Of a DNA stretch of 17,534 bases, positions 5,142 through 12,215 are shown one piece after another (positions within the stretch are counted from its first letter, which is position 1; the number at the start of each line of letters is the position of its first letter). Position numbers and translations under genes: made by a program. Below the pieces are notes generated by a model. The model was not told the DNA's origin. It saw only the letters and a list, made by a program, of their open reading frames with translations, and did no database searches. Origin of the DNA: JALZDI01 sp035557095 (GTDB lineage Bacteria > Actinomycetota > Actinomycetes > Propionibacteriales > Nocardioidaceae); contig DATMEB010000286.1 in the NCBI GenBank assembly GCA_035557095.1, positions 1-17,534 on the forward strand, in the 5' to 3' direction.

Positions 5142-6449
5142 ATGACTGACCAGCGCGGCTCCTCGTCGTTTGGACCTGGACCCGGCGCACACGGTCCCTG
5201 GTGGGGTGGGGGCACTGGATCGCAGCCGCCGGCACCACCGCAAGCACAGCACGGAAGACACCGAGCACCGCCGCATGGTCCGCCGCCTGGGCCACTGCCC
5301 GGTCGGCCACCTGGCCTGCCGCCTCCGCCACAACCACCACAACATTCCCACCAGCACCGCTGGACACCGTCCGCACCGACACCGTCGGCCAGACTGCCGT
5401 GGCCGATCGTGCTGCTGCTGGCCGTCGTCACCGGGCTCGTCGGTGGTGTCGTGGGAGCACTCGCGGTGGACCAGGGCGACCAGCCCGGCCTGCTCGCCGG
5501 GCCGCCCGCGGTCGGGTCCGGCGCGCCCGCGCCGTTGCCGCGGGGTGGCTCGGTCGCCGGCGTGGCCGACGCGACCCTGCCCAGCGTCGTCCAGATCACC
5601 GCCGACGGCAGCGGGCTGGAGGCGACCGGATCCGGGTTCGTGCTGGACTCAGCCGGTCACGTGATCACCAACAACCACGTCGTGTCGCAGGCGATCGACG
5701 ACGGCCGGATCACGGTCGTGTTCGACGACGAGAGCCGGGTGCCGGCGAACGTGGTCGGCCGCAGCCCGGCCTACGACATCGCCGTACTCGAGCTGGAGGG
5801 GGCCGCGAGCCACCGACCGGCGGCGCGCGCCGACCTGAGACAGCTGCGGGTCGGCGACACCGTCATCGCGATCGGCGCGCCGCTGGGGCTGTCCAGCTCG
5901 GTCACCTCGGGCATCGTGAGCGCCCTCGACCGCCCGGTGACCGCGGGCGGTGTCGGCGAGGTGTCCTATATCAACGCCATCCAGACCGACGCCGCGATCA
6001 ACCCGGGCAACTCCGGCGGGCCGCTGGTCAACCTGCGCGGTGAGGTGATCGGCGTCAACTCCGCGATCGCCACGCTGGGCGGCCCGCTCGGAGGGGGGTC
6101 GGGCAGCATCGGTGTCGGGTTCGCGATCCCGATCGACCAGGTCCTGCGCACCGCCGACCAGATCCTGCGCACAGGCCAGGCGTCGTACCCGGTGATCGGG
6201 GCCTCGATCGACGTCGACAGCCAGGGTGGGGCGCGGCTCATCGAGGTCGAGTCGGGCAGTCCCGCCGCCGCGGCCGGGCTGGAGGTCGGCGATCTGGTGA
6301 CGCGGATGGACGGCGAGGTGGTCGACGACGGCATCGAGCTGATCGTGGGGATCCGCAGCAGGCTGCCCGGCGACCAGGTCACGCTGGTCTACCAGCGAGC
6401 CGGTGACACCGAGTCGGTCCGGGTCGAGCTCGACGAGAAGGTCGGCTAG
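5142..6449 (+). CDS. htrA: HtrA/DegP-like membrane-anchored serine protease with PDZ domain
   Basis: The 435-residue protein has a Pro/Gly/His-rich cytoplasmic N-terminus (1-84), one membrane segment (about 88-109; IVLLLAVVTGLVGGVVGALA), and a trypsin-like protease domain (about 140-335). The complete catalytic triad is visible: H179 in ITNNHVV, D212 in YDIAVLEL and S291 in NPGNSGGPLVN. A C-terminal PDZ domain (about 355-430; SPAAAAGLEVGDLVTRMDG) follows. The family degrades or refolds damaged proteins outside the membrane. As the last gene of the sigE module it may also cut the anti-sigma factor or clear stress substrates, as HtrA does in mycobacterial SigE biology. The ATG at 5142 follows AGGGGGGT (5127-5134). 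The low-complexity N-terminus is common in actinobacterial HtrA proteins. Confidence 0.94.
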   Translation: MTDQRGSSSFGPGPGAHGPWWGGGTGSQPPAPPQAQHGRHRAPPHGPPPGPLPGRPPGLPPPPQPPQHSHQHRWTPSAPTPSARLPWPIVLLLAVVTGLVGGVVGALAVDQGDQPGLLAGPPAVGSGAPAPLPRGGSVAGVADATLPSVVQITADGSGLEATGSGFVLDSAGHVITNNHVVSQAIDDGRITVVFDDESRVPANVVGRSPAYDIAVLELEGAASHRPAARADLRQLRVGDTVIAIGAPLGLSSSVTSGIVSALDRPVTAGGVGEVSYINAIQTDAAINPGNSGGPLVNLRGEVIGVNSAIATLGGPLGGGSGSIGVGFAIPIDQVLRTADQILRTGQASYPVIGASIDVDSQGGARLIEVESGSPAAAAGLEVGDLVTRMDGEVVDDGIELIVGIRSRLPGDQVTLVYQRAGDTESVRVELDEKVG

Positions 6450-6476
6450 ACCTGGCCGGGGCGCCCCAGCGAGCAC

Positions 6477-6526
6477 GTTGCGCAATGTCGGCGCGATGAT
6501 CTGGGCCGCTCGCGCAATGTCGGCGC
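6477..6526 (-). repeat. Two direct copies of the interspersed element between htrA and tatB
   Basis: On the minus strand, copies at 6526-6509 (GCGCCGACATTGCGCGAG) and 6494-6477 (GCGCCGACATTGCGCAAC) agree at 16 of 18 bases and are offset by 32 bases. The first copy continues with CGGCCCAG to 6501, as does the copy at 14734-14759. The pair lies between the convergent htrA and tatB stop codons. TCGCGC and GCGCGA within the 6510-6528 copy can form a short hairpin, so a terminator role is possible. Confidence 0.8.
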
Positions 6527-6536
6527 GAGGGACGGC

Positions 6537-6875
6537 TCAGGTGGCGTCGTAGTCGTACGGCGGCCGCTCACCGACGCCGAGCGGCTCCTTGCCCGGACCG
6601 GTGCCGTTGGACGACTCCTCGTCCTCGTCCTCGTCCATGACGTCGAAGACGTACTTCTTGACTGCCCGGCGCGGGTCGAGGTCGCGGATGTCGAGGTCGG
6701 AGAAGTCGGAGCCGAGCTCCTGGTTGAGCTCGGAGCGGGCGTTGTTCAGCATCGTGCGCCCCGTGCGGATCATCCGACCGGCCTGCCGCGCCACGTCGGG
6801 GAGCTTGTCGGGACCGAAGACCGCCAGGGCGATCAGCAGGAGCACCAGGAACTCCCATAAGTTGATCCCGAACAT
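6537..6875 (-). CDS. tatB: Sec-independent protein translocase subunit TatB
   Basis: The 112-residue protein starts MFGINLWEFLVLLLIALAVF, the single N-terminal membrane helix of TatA/TatB proteins. The conserved FGPDKLPD hinge and an amphipathic helix (VARQAGRMIRTGRTMLNNAR) follow. The glutamate in the membrane helix (WEF) and the long acidic tail (DEDEDEESS) fit TatB better than TatA. TatB with TatC forms the twin-arginine signal receptor in the membrane; neither TatC nor TatA is in the window. The gene is last in the minus-strand operon, 48 bases after mrp. A -10-like GATAAT (minus strand) overlaps the mrp stop codon, so a local promoter is possible. AAAGCGGAG just before the ATG is the ribosome-binding site. 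Confidence 0.92.
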   Translation of the reverse strand: MFGINLWEFLVLLLIALAVFGPDKLPDVARQAGRMIRTGRTMLNNARSELNQELGSDFSDLDIRDLDPRRAVKKYVFDVMDEDEDEESSNGTGPGKEPLGVGERPPYDYDAT

Positions 6876-6923
6876 CTCCGCTTTCCCCTCGACGCCGACC
6901 CGGGCGGCCGGCCAGTTCTCCGA

Positions 6924-8075
6924 TTATCGCCCTGCGGGGGTCAGCCCGAGCTGCATTCCGGCAAGTCCGCGACCGCGGCTGGTCAGATCCGCCGCGGTGC
7001 CCCGCAGCGCGTCCGCGGCCGGCGAGTCGACGTCCTGCAGCACCAGCGGCCGGCCGTCGTCGCCACCGGCGCGCAGCCGCTCGTCGATCGGCACCCGGCT
7101 GAGCACGGGTACGTCGTAGCCGAAGCGCTCCGAGAGCGTACGCGCGACCTGGTCCCCGCCGCCGGCCCCGAAGATCTCCAGCCGGTGCTCGGGGCCGCAG
7201 TGCGGGCACGGCAGGAACGACATGTTCTCGATGATCCCGGCGACCCGCTGGTGCATCATCGACGCCATCGTGCCGGCGCGCTCCGCGACCTCCGCGGCGG
7301 CCTGCTGCGGGGTCGTGACCACGATCACCTCGGAGTTGACCAGGTGCTGGCCCAGCGAGATGGCCATGTCGCCGGTGCCGGGCGGAAGGTCGAGCAGCAG
7401 GATGTCGAGGTCGCCCCAGTAGACGTCGCTGAGCATCTGCACCAGCGCGCGGTCGAGCATGGGTCCGCGCCAGGCGACGACCTGGTCGCGCCGCGGCTTG
7501 AGCATGCCCACGCTGATCACCTGCAGGCCGTGCACCGGCACCGGCATGATCATGTCCTCGACCTGGGTCGGGCGCATGTCCGCGACGCCGAGCATCGCCG
7601 GCACCGAGTGGCCGTAGATGTCCGCGTCGACGACCCCGACCTTGAGACCCTGCGCGGCCATCGACACCGCGAGGTTGACCGTGACCGACGACTTGCCGAC
7701 GCCGCCCTTGCCGGAGGCGATCGCGTAGATCTTGGTGAGCGAGTCGGGCCGGGAGAACGGGATCTCCTTGGTCTGCTGACCGCCACGCAGCGACGACTGG
7801 AGCTCCTTGCGCTGCTCCTCGCTCATCACGTCGAGCCCCACCGAGACGTCGCTGACGCCCTCGAGAGCACCGACGGCCGCCTTGACGTCGCGGGTGATCG
7901 TGTCCTTCATCGGGCAGCCGGCGACGGTGAGGTAGACCTCGACGGCGACCCGGCCGTCTGCTCCCACGTCCACCGACTTCACCATGCCGAGCTCGGTGAT
8001 CGGGCGCTTGATCTCGGGGTCGCTGACGCCGGCCAGCGCCTCCTGGACCTGCTCAACGGTTGGGGTGGTGGTCAT
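6924..8075 (-). CDS. mrp: Mrp/ApbC-family Fe-S cluster carrier ATPase
   Basis: The 383-residue protein has an N-terminal MIP18/DUF59 domain (about 5-85, with C54 in GCPMKD) and a P-loop ATPase domain of the Mrp/NBP35 type. The deviant Walker A is SGKGGVGKSS (121-130), followed by VVDADIYGHSVP and LLLDLPPGTGD. The paired cysteines C290 and C293 in LPCPHCG bridge a 4Fe-4S cluster between subunits in characterised relatives. The role is assembly and delivery of iron-sulphur clusters in the cytoplasm. The start ATG overlaps the stop of the upstream DUF1003 gene (ATGA, 8072-8075), and tatB follows. The gene sits near sigE and tatB in mycobacteria too (Rv1229c, from memory). The protein is full length with all key residues. 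Confidence 0.95.
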   Translation of the reverse strand: MTTTPTVEQVQEALAGVSDPEIKRPITELGMVKSVDVGADGRVAVEVYLTVAGCPMKDTITRDVKAAVGALEGVSDVSVGLDVMSEEQRKELQSSLRGGQQTKEIPFSRPDSLTKIYAIASGKGGVGKSSVTVNLAVSMAAQGLKVGVVDADIYGHSVPAMLGVADMRPTQVEDMIMPVPVHGLQVISVGMLKPRRDQVVAWRGPMLDRALVQMLSDVYWGDLDILLLDLPPGTGDMAISLGQHLVNSEVIVVTTPQQAAAEVAERAGTMASMMHQRVAGIIENMSFLPCPHCGPEHRLEIFGAGGGDQVARTLSERFGYDVPVLSRVPIDERLRAGGDDGRPLVLQDVDSPAADALRGTAADLTSRGRGLAGMQLGLTPAGR

Positions 8076-8653
8076 GTCTCTAGGCTACGTGCCTCGTCCT
8101 CGGACTCCTCAGCCGGAGCGAGGTTGCGCTGTTCCAGCTCGCTGAGCAGGCTGCGCAGCTCCGAACGCAGGTAGTCACGGGTCGCGACCTCGCCCATCGA
8201 CATCCGCAATGAGGCGACCTCGCGGGCCAGGAACTCCATGTCCGCGTGCGCCCGCGCGTTGGCGTCGCGGTCCTGCTCGAGGTTGACCCGGTCCCGGGCC
8301 TCCTGCCGGTTCTGCGCCAGCAGGATCAGCGGGGCGGCGTATGACGCCTGCAGGCTCAGTATCAGCGTCAGGAAGATGAAGGGGTAGGGGTCCCAGCGGG
8401 TGTCTGTTGGTGCGAAGAGGTTCCAGGAGACCCAGATCACGATGAAGCAGGTCATGTAGACGAGGAACCGGCCCGTCCCGAGGAACCGTGCGATCTGCTC
8501 TGACAGCCGCCCGAAGGCCTCCGGGTCGTAACTGGGTCGGGGCAGCAGTACGCGCTTGGTGTCGCGAGGCTGGTCGAGCCTGACCCGCGCCTTCCGGCGT
8601 CGCTCGTCGCGGAGCTCCTCGCGGAGCTCCTCGGTACGCTCCTCACGCACCAC
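8072..8653 (-). CDS. DUF1003 family membrane protein
   Basis: The 193-residue protein has a charged, helical N-terminus (REERTEELREELRDERRRK), two membrane segments at about 62-80 (FLVYMTCFIVIWVSWNLF) and 92-112 (FIFLTLILSLQASYAAPLIL), and a long C-terminal helix (115-180) likely to form a coiled coil. SLQASYAAPLILLAQNRQ is the typical DUF1003 signature. The biochemical function is not established. The GTG start at 8653 lies 6 bases after GGGAGG and overlaps the end of the MgtE_N/CBS gene by 11 bases; GTG 8650 is an alternative. The stop overlaps mrp. Such tight coupling suggests that it works with the MgtE_N/CBS protein, which lacks membrane segments of its own. Confidence 0.88.
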   Translation of the reverse strand: MVREERTEELREELRDERRRKARVRLDQPRDTKRVLLPRPSYDPEAFGRLSEQIARFLGTGRFLVYMTCFIVIWVSWNLFAPTDTRWDPYPFIFLTLILSLQASYAAPLILLAQNRQEARDRVNLEQDRDANARAHADMEFLAREVASLRMSMGEVATRDYLRSELRSLLSELEQRNLAPAEESEDEARSLET

Positions 8654-9911
8654 TGGCGGCCTCCCGGGCGGCGCGGTCGCGCTCCCGCCAGTCGTCGGGG
8701 AGCAGGTGGTCGAGCACGTCGTCGACGGTCACCACACCGACGAGGTGCCCGTCGTCGTCGACCACCGGGCTCGCGACCATGTTGTACGCCGCAAGGTGGC
8801 TGGACACGTCCTCCAGCGACGACTCCGGGCGCAGCGGCTCCAGGTCGCTGTCGACCACGGCGGACACCAGCGTCGACGGCGGCTCACGCAGCAGCCGCTG
8901 GAAGTGCGCGATCCCGAGGTAGCGGCCGGTCGGCGGCTCCAGCGGCGCGCGGCACACGATCACCATCGCCGCGAGGCTGGGCGGGAGCTCGGGGAAGCGG
9001 ATCCGGGCCAGCGCGTCGGCGACCGTGGCCGTCGGCGGCAGGATCACCGGTTCGGTGGTCATCATGCCGCCGGCGGTGTGCTCCTCGTAGGTGAGCAGCC
9101 GGCGTACGTCGTCGGCCTCGTCGGGTTCCATGGCCCGCAGCAGCTGCTCGGCGGTCTCCGGCGGCAGCTCGGCGATCAGGTCGGCCGCGTCGTCGGGAGC
9201 CATCTCCTCGAGCACGTCGGCGGCGCGCTCGGTGCCGAGGTGGCCGAGGATCTCGATCTGGTCCTCGTCGGGGAGCTCCTCGAGCACGTCGGCGAGGCGC
9301 TCGTCGTCGAGGGCGGCGGCGATCTCGCTGCGCCGCTTGGGGGACAGGTCGTGGATGACGTTGGCAAGGTCGGCGGGACGCATGGTGTCGAACGCCGCGA
9401 GCATGTGCGTCGCGCCCTGCGCCTCCTCCTCGATCGCGAACCCGGTGACATCGGCCCAGTCGAGCACGTGCGTCTGGCCCTTGCGCCCGAACCGCTTGGT
9501 GGGCCTCTCCTGTACGGCGAGCTTGCTCACGAGCCAGTCGCGGGTGCGGTTCTGCTCGACCGCGACGTCGTAGACGACGGCGTCGGCGCCGGTCTCGGCG
9601 ATGGTCACGGTGCGGTCGAGCATCTCCCCGAGCACCAGTGTCTCGGTCGGCCGCTGCTCGAAGCGCCGCATGTTGACCACGCCGGTCGTGATGACCTGGC
9701 CCGCGTCGATGTTGGTGACCCGGGCCATCGGCAGGAACACCCGGCGACGGCCGAGCACCTCGATCACCAGCCCGAGCACGCGTGGCGGCTGCTTGCCCGT
9801 GCGCATGGCCACGACGACGTCACGCACCTTGCCCACCTGGTCGCCCTGCGGGTCGTAGACCAGCAGGCCGGCCAGCCGAGCGAGGAAGACCCGGTTCGGC
9901 GCACCACTCAC
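8643..9911 (-). CDS. PRC-barrel/MgtE N-domain/CBS-pair protein without the MgtE channel
   Basis: The product has 422 residues from the GTG at 9911. Residues 8-80 look like a PRC-barrel (AGLLVYDPQGDQVGKVRDVVV), and 95-160 may be a second such domain. Residues 175-275 are the helical MgtE N-domain repeat (LADVLEELPDEDQIEIL, ADVLEEMAPDDAADLIAELP). Residues 280-405 hold two CBS domains (TAGGMMTTEPVILPP; then NMVASPVVDDDGHLVGVVTVDDVL). In MgtE magnesium channels these cytosolic domains sense Mg2+ and gate a C-terminal five-helix pore. That pore is absent here and the gene stops normally, so this is a stand-alone regulatory half, like the M. tuberculosis relative Rv1232c as I remember it. It is the first gene of the operon with DUF1003, mrp and tatB. 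No strong ribosome-binding site precedes the GTG, so the transcript may be leaderless. Confidence 0.87.
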   Translation of the reverse strand: MSGAPNRVFLARLAGLLVYDPQGDQVGKVRDVVVAMRTGKQPPRVLGLVIEVLGRRRVFLPMARVTNIDAGQVITTGVVNMRRFEQRPTETLVLGEMLDRTVTIAETGADAVVYDVAVEQNRTRDWLVSKLAVQERPTKRFGRKGQTHVLDWADVTGFAIEEEAQGATHMLAAFDTMRPADLANVIHDLSPKRRSEIAAALDDERLADVLEELPDEDQIEILGHLGTERAADVLEEMAPDDAADLIAELPPETAEQLLRAMEPDEADDVRRLLTYEEHTAGGMMTTEPVILPPTATVADALARIRFPELPPSLAAMVIVCRAPLEPPTGRYLGIAHFQRLLREPPSTLVSAVVDSDLEPLRPESSLEDVSSHLAAYNMVASPVVDDDGHLVGVVTVDDVLDHLLPDDWRERDRAAREAASGA

Positions 9912-9974
9912 ATCGGCGAGGCTACCGCGCACGACGGCCGCGGGACGGGAGCGCGTCTGACGTAAGGTGCCCCC

Positions 9975-11255
9975 GTGGCGCACACGGTCTATCTGCACGT
10001 CGGGACGCCGAAGAGCGGTACGACGTACGTCCAGGCGGTTCTGGCCGCGAACAAGCAGCGCCTCAGGGACGAGGCCCGGCTGCTGTACCCCGGCCGCAAC
10101 TGGAGCGACCAGGTCCGGGCGACGCGCGACATGATCGGCGCCAACCCGCACGGCGACCACGACGAGTCGACCGAGGGCGCCTGGCAGCGCATGGCCGACG
10201 AGATCGCGGCCTGGGACGGCGCCGCCGTGGTCTCGATGGAGTGGCTGGGCTCGGCCGGTCGCAGGCAGGTGCCGCAGATCGTGGAGTCTCTGCGGCCCGC
10301 GCAGGTCGAGGTCATCGTGACCGCGCGCGACCTGGCCCGGACGATTCCGGCGGCTTGGCAGGAGTTCGTGCAGAACTGGAACCCGTGGGAGTGGGACGAG
10401 TTCCTGACGGCGATCTCCGCGGAGAACCCGAAGGCCACGCCGTCGGGCCGGGTGTTCTGGGTCCAGCAGGACCTCGGCCGCCTGCTGGCGGTGTGGCGCG
10501 ACGTGCTCCCGGTCGACCGTCTGCACGTGGTGACGGTTCCGCCGCGCGGCGCACCGGCGGGGGAGCTGTGGAAGCGGTTCGCCTCGGTGCTCGGCCTCGA
10601 CCCGTACCGCTTCGACGCCACCGGCGGAGGCAGCAACGAGTCGCTCGGACTGGAGTCGACCGAGCTGTTCCTGCGGCTGAACCGGGCGAGCCGGCTGAAC
10701 AACATGACCTGGGACGTCTACCGCGAGTCACTCAAGTCCACGTTGGCCAAGCGCGGCCTGTCACGTCGTCGTCCCAGCGAGACGGCCATCGCCCTGCCGG
10801 AGCGCCTGCACGGGTGGGTGCGGGCCTGCGCGGCCGACCAGGTGGAGGCGGTCCGCTCGTCCGGCGTCGACGTGGTCGGCGACCTGGCCGACCTCGAGCC
10901 GAAGCTCGAGAGCAGCGGCGCAGAGCCGGGGACCGCGACGGACGCGGCCGTGCTCGACGCGGCAGTCGAGGGGCTGGTGTTCCTCGCCGACAACCGCGCC
11001 AAGGAGATCCAGCGGCTCCGGGCCGCCAACGCGCAGCTGCGGCAGCAGCTGAGCGGTCAGCGGCGCCGGCCCGCCGCCAAGAAGAGCGCCCAGAAGAAGA
11101 CCGCCCAGAAGAAGACCGCCCAGAAGAAGCGCACCCAGGGGACGCCACCGCAGGGCGCCCGGCAGCCGGCGGGTGGTTCCCCGGGAGGCTGGAGGAACAG
11201 GCTGCGTCGCCTGGGCGGGCGTGCTCCCGACACGCAGGAAGGGGGACGCCGATGA
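9975..11255 (+). CDS. Sulfotransferase-like protein with coiled-coil and lysine-rich C-terminal tail
   Basis: The product has 426 residues. The N-terminus HVGTPKSGTT (8-17) is the 5'-phosphosulfate-binding loop of PAPS-dependent sulfotransferases. VEVIVTARDLARTIPAAWQ (R118) matches the second, 3'-phosphate-binding region. The acceptor is unknown; related actinobacterial proteins are linked to sulfated lipids or surface sugars. From about residue 326 the protein changes character: a leucine-heptad coiled coil (AKEIQRLRAANAQLRQQL), then a lysine-rich AQKKT repeat, then a Gly/Pro/Arg-rich end, which suggests binding to a partner or to acidic polymer. GTG 9975 is preceded by AAGGTG at good spacing. 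The 63-base gap to the divergent gene at 9911 must hold both promoters. The stop overlaps the PhzF-family gene (ATGA). A paralogue starts at 17452. Confidence 0.83.
   Translation: MAHTVYLHVGTPKSGTTYVQAVLAANKQRLRDEARLLYPGRNWSDQVRATRDMIGANPHGDHDESTEGAWQRMADEIAAWDGAAVVSMEWLGSAGRRQVPQIVESLRPAQVEVIVTARDLARTIPAAWQEFVQNWNPWEWDEFLTAISAENPKATPSGRVFWVQQDLGRLLAVWRDVLPVDRLHVVTVPPRGAPAGELWKRFASVLGLDPYRFDATGGGSNESLGLESTELFLRLNRASRLNNMTWDVYRESLKSTLAKRGLSRRRPSETAIALPERLHGWVRACAADQVEAVRSSGVDVVGDLADLEPKLESSGAEPGTATDAAVLDAAVEGLVFLADNRAKEIQRLRAANAQLRQQLSGQRRRPAAKKSAQKKTAQKKTAQKKRTQGTPPQGARQPAGGSPGGWRNRLRRLGGRAPDTQEGGRR
11088..11132 (+). repeat. 15-base tandem repeat in the sulfotransferase tail
   Basis: Three units of GCCCAGAAGAAGACC lie in tandem at 11088, 11103 and 11118; the last ends in CGC instead of ACC. 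They encode AQKKT AQKKT AQKKR. The unit is a multiple of three, so copy-number change preserves the frame. Confidence 0.93.
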
Positions 11256-12181
11256 GCGCCCATCTGCCGGCGATGCTGCAGTACGACATCGTCGACGTGT
11301 TCACCGACCGGGCCTTCGCGGGCAACCCGCTCGCCGTCGTGCACGGGGCCGAGGCGCTGGCCGACGACCAGCTGCTCGCGATCGCCAAGGAGTTCAACCT
11401 GTCCGAGACGACGTTCCCGTCGGTGACCGCCGAGCCCGGCGACAGCGCTCGCAAGGACTACACGGTGCGGATCTTCACTCCCGGAGGTGAGGTGCCCTTC
11501 GCCGGGCATCCGACCCTCGGCACGGCGTGGGTGCTGCGCCAGCACGGCCGGATCGCCGCGGGGCCGGTGGTGCAGCGCTGCGGCGTCGGGGACATCGCGG
11601 TGGAGGTGCCCGACGACGCGACCGGTGCCCTGCGCCTTTCGGCCGAGCCGCGAGACCTCGCCGGGCCTCTCGACGCGGAGGCGTTCGCGCGGGCTGTCGG
11701 GCTCTCGGCGGAGCAGGTGCGCGGCGACGTCCTGGCGGCCGGCTGCGGCCTGACCTGGGTGCACCTGCCGGTCGCGGCGGACGCGCTGGCCGACTGTCGG
11801 GGCGAGGCCGGACTGGAGAGCGCGCTGGAGAAGATGCCCGACGACCAGCCCCTGCTCGACCCGGTCGCCGGCGTCAACGTGTACGCCGTGGAGGAGGGGT
11901 CGGGCGACGTCGGCGTGCGCTCCCGCGTCTTCTGCCCAGACGTGGGGGTGGTCGAGGACCCGGCGACCGGCTCGGCCGCGGTCGGCCTCGGCATCGCCCT
12001 GGTGGCGCGAGGTGTCCTGCCCCGGGGCGGCGCGTACACGATCCGACAGGGCGTGGAGATGGGCCGGCCCTCGACGTTGCACGGCCGCGTGGACGTTGCC
12101 GGCGGGCGCGCGGCCCGGTGCCAGGTGGCCGGCGGTGTCGTCTCGGTCGCCTCGGGCACGATCGCCGTACCCCAGGCCTGA
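11252..12181 (+). CDS. PhzF-family isomerase/epimerase-like protein
   Basis: The 309-residue protein matches the PhzF family in length, with its two-lobed diaminopimelate-epimerase-like fold. It begins YDIVDVFTDRAFAGNPLAVV. Key signatures are FNLSETTF, with the glutamate that acts as acid/base in PhzF; FTPGGEVPFAGHPTLGTA in the first lobe; and VEDPATGSAAVGLG in the second. PhzF of pseudomonads isomerises an intermediate in phenazine synthesis, but most family members are outside phenazine clusters and have unknown substrates, and no other phenazine gene is present. The ATG overlaps the sulfotransferase stop (ATGA, 11252-11255), with AGGAAGGGGG as ribosome-binding site, so the two are coupled. 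Whether that reflects shared function is unknown. It converges on the sulfatase gene. Confidence 0.92.
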   Translation: MSAHLPAMLQYDIVDVFTDRAFAGNPLAVVHGAEALADDQLLAIAKEFNLSETTFPSVTAEPGDSARKDYTVRIFTPGGEVPFAGHPTLGTAWVLRQHGRIAAGPVVQRCGVGDIAVEVPDDATGALRLSAEPRDLAGPLDAEAFARAVGLSAEQVRGDVLAAGCGLTWVHLPVAADALADCRGEAGLESALEKMPDDQPLLDPVAGVNVYAVEEGSGDVGVRSRVFCPDVGVVEDPATGSAAVGLGIALVARGVLPRGGAYTIRQGVEMGRPSTLHGRVDVAGGRAARCQVAGGVVSVASGTIAVPQA

Positions 12182-12188
12182 GCCGCCC

Positions 12189-12210
12189 CCGGCCGGGAGT
12201 CAGCGGCCGG
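12189..12210. terminator. Probable bidirectional terminator between the PhzF-family and sulfatase genes
   Basis: A perfect 7-bp stem, CCGGCCG (12189-12195) with CGGCCGG (12204-12210), closes an 8-base loop in the 34 bases between two convergent stop codons. There is no U tract, as is common in high-GC genomes. Confidence 0.5.
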
Positions 12211-12215
12211 TGGAG

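Noticed and set aside
9912..10526. Extension of the MgtE_N/CBS protein to 627 codons
   Set aside because: It runs antisense into the sulfotransferase gene. The PRC-barrel region starts right after GTG 9911, so the longer form has no support.
9782..12181. A 799-codon plus-strand open frame spanning the sulfotransferase and PhzF region
   Set aside because: Only its end (from 11252) is a real gene, the PhzF-family protein. The rest is the shadow of the sulfotransferase in another frame, with Arg/Gly/Pro-rich, motif-free translation typical of high-GC shadows.
11252..12181. Part of a phenazine biosynthesis cluster
   Set aside because: Only a PhzF-family member is present and no other phenazine gene is nearby; the family is broad and mostly unlinked to phenazines.
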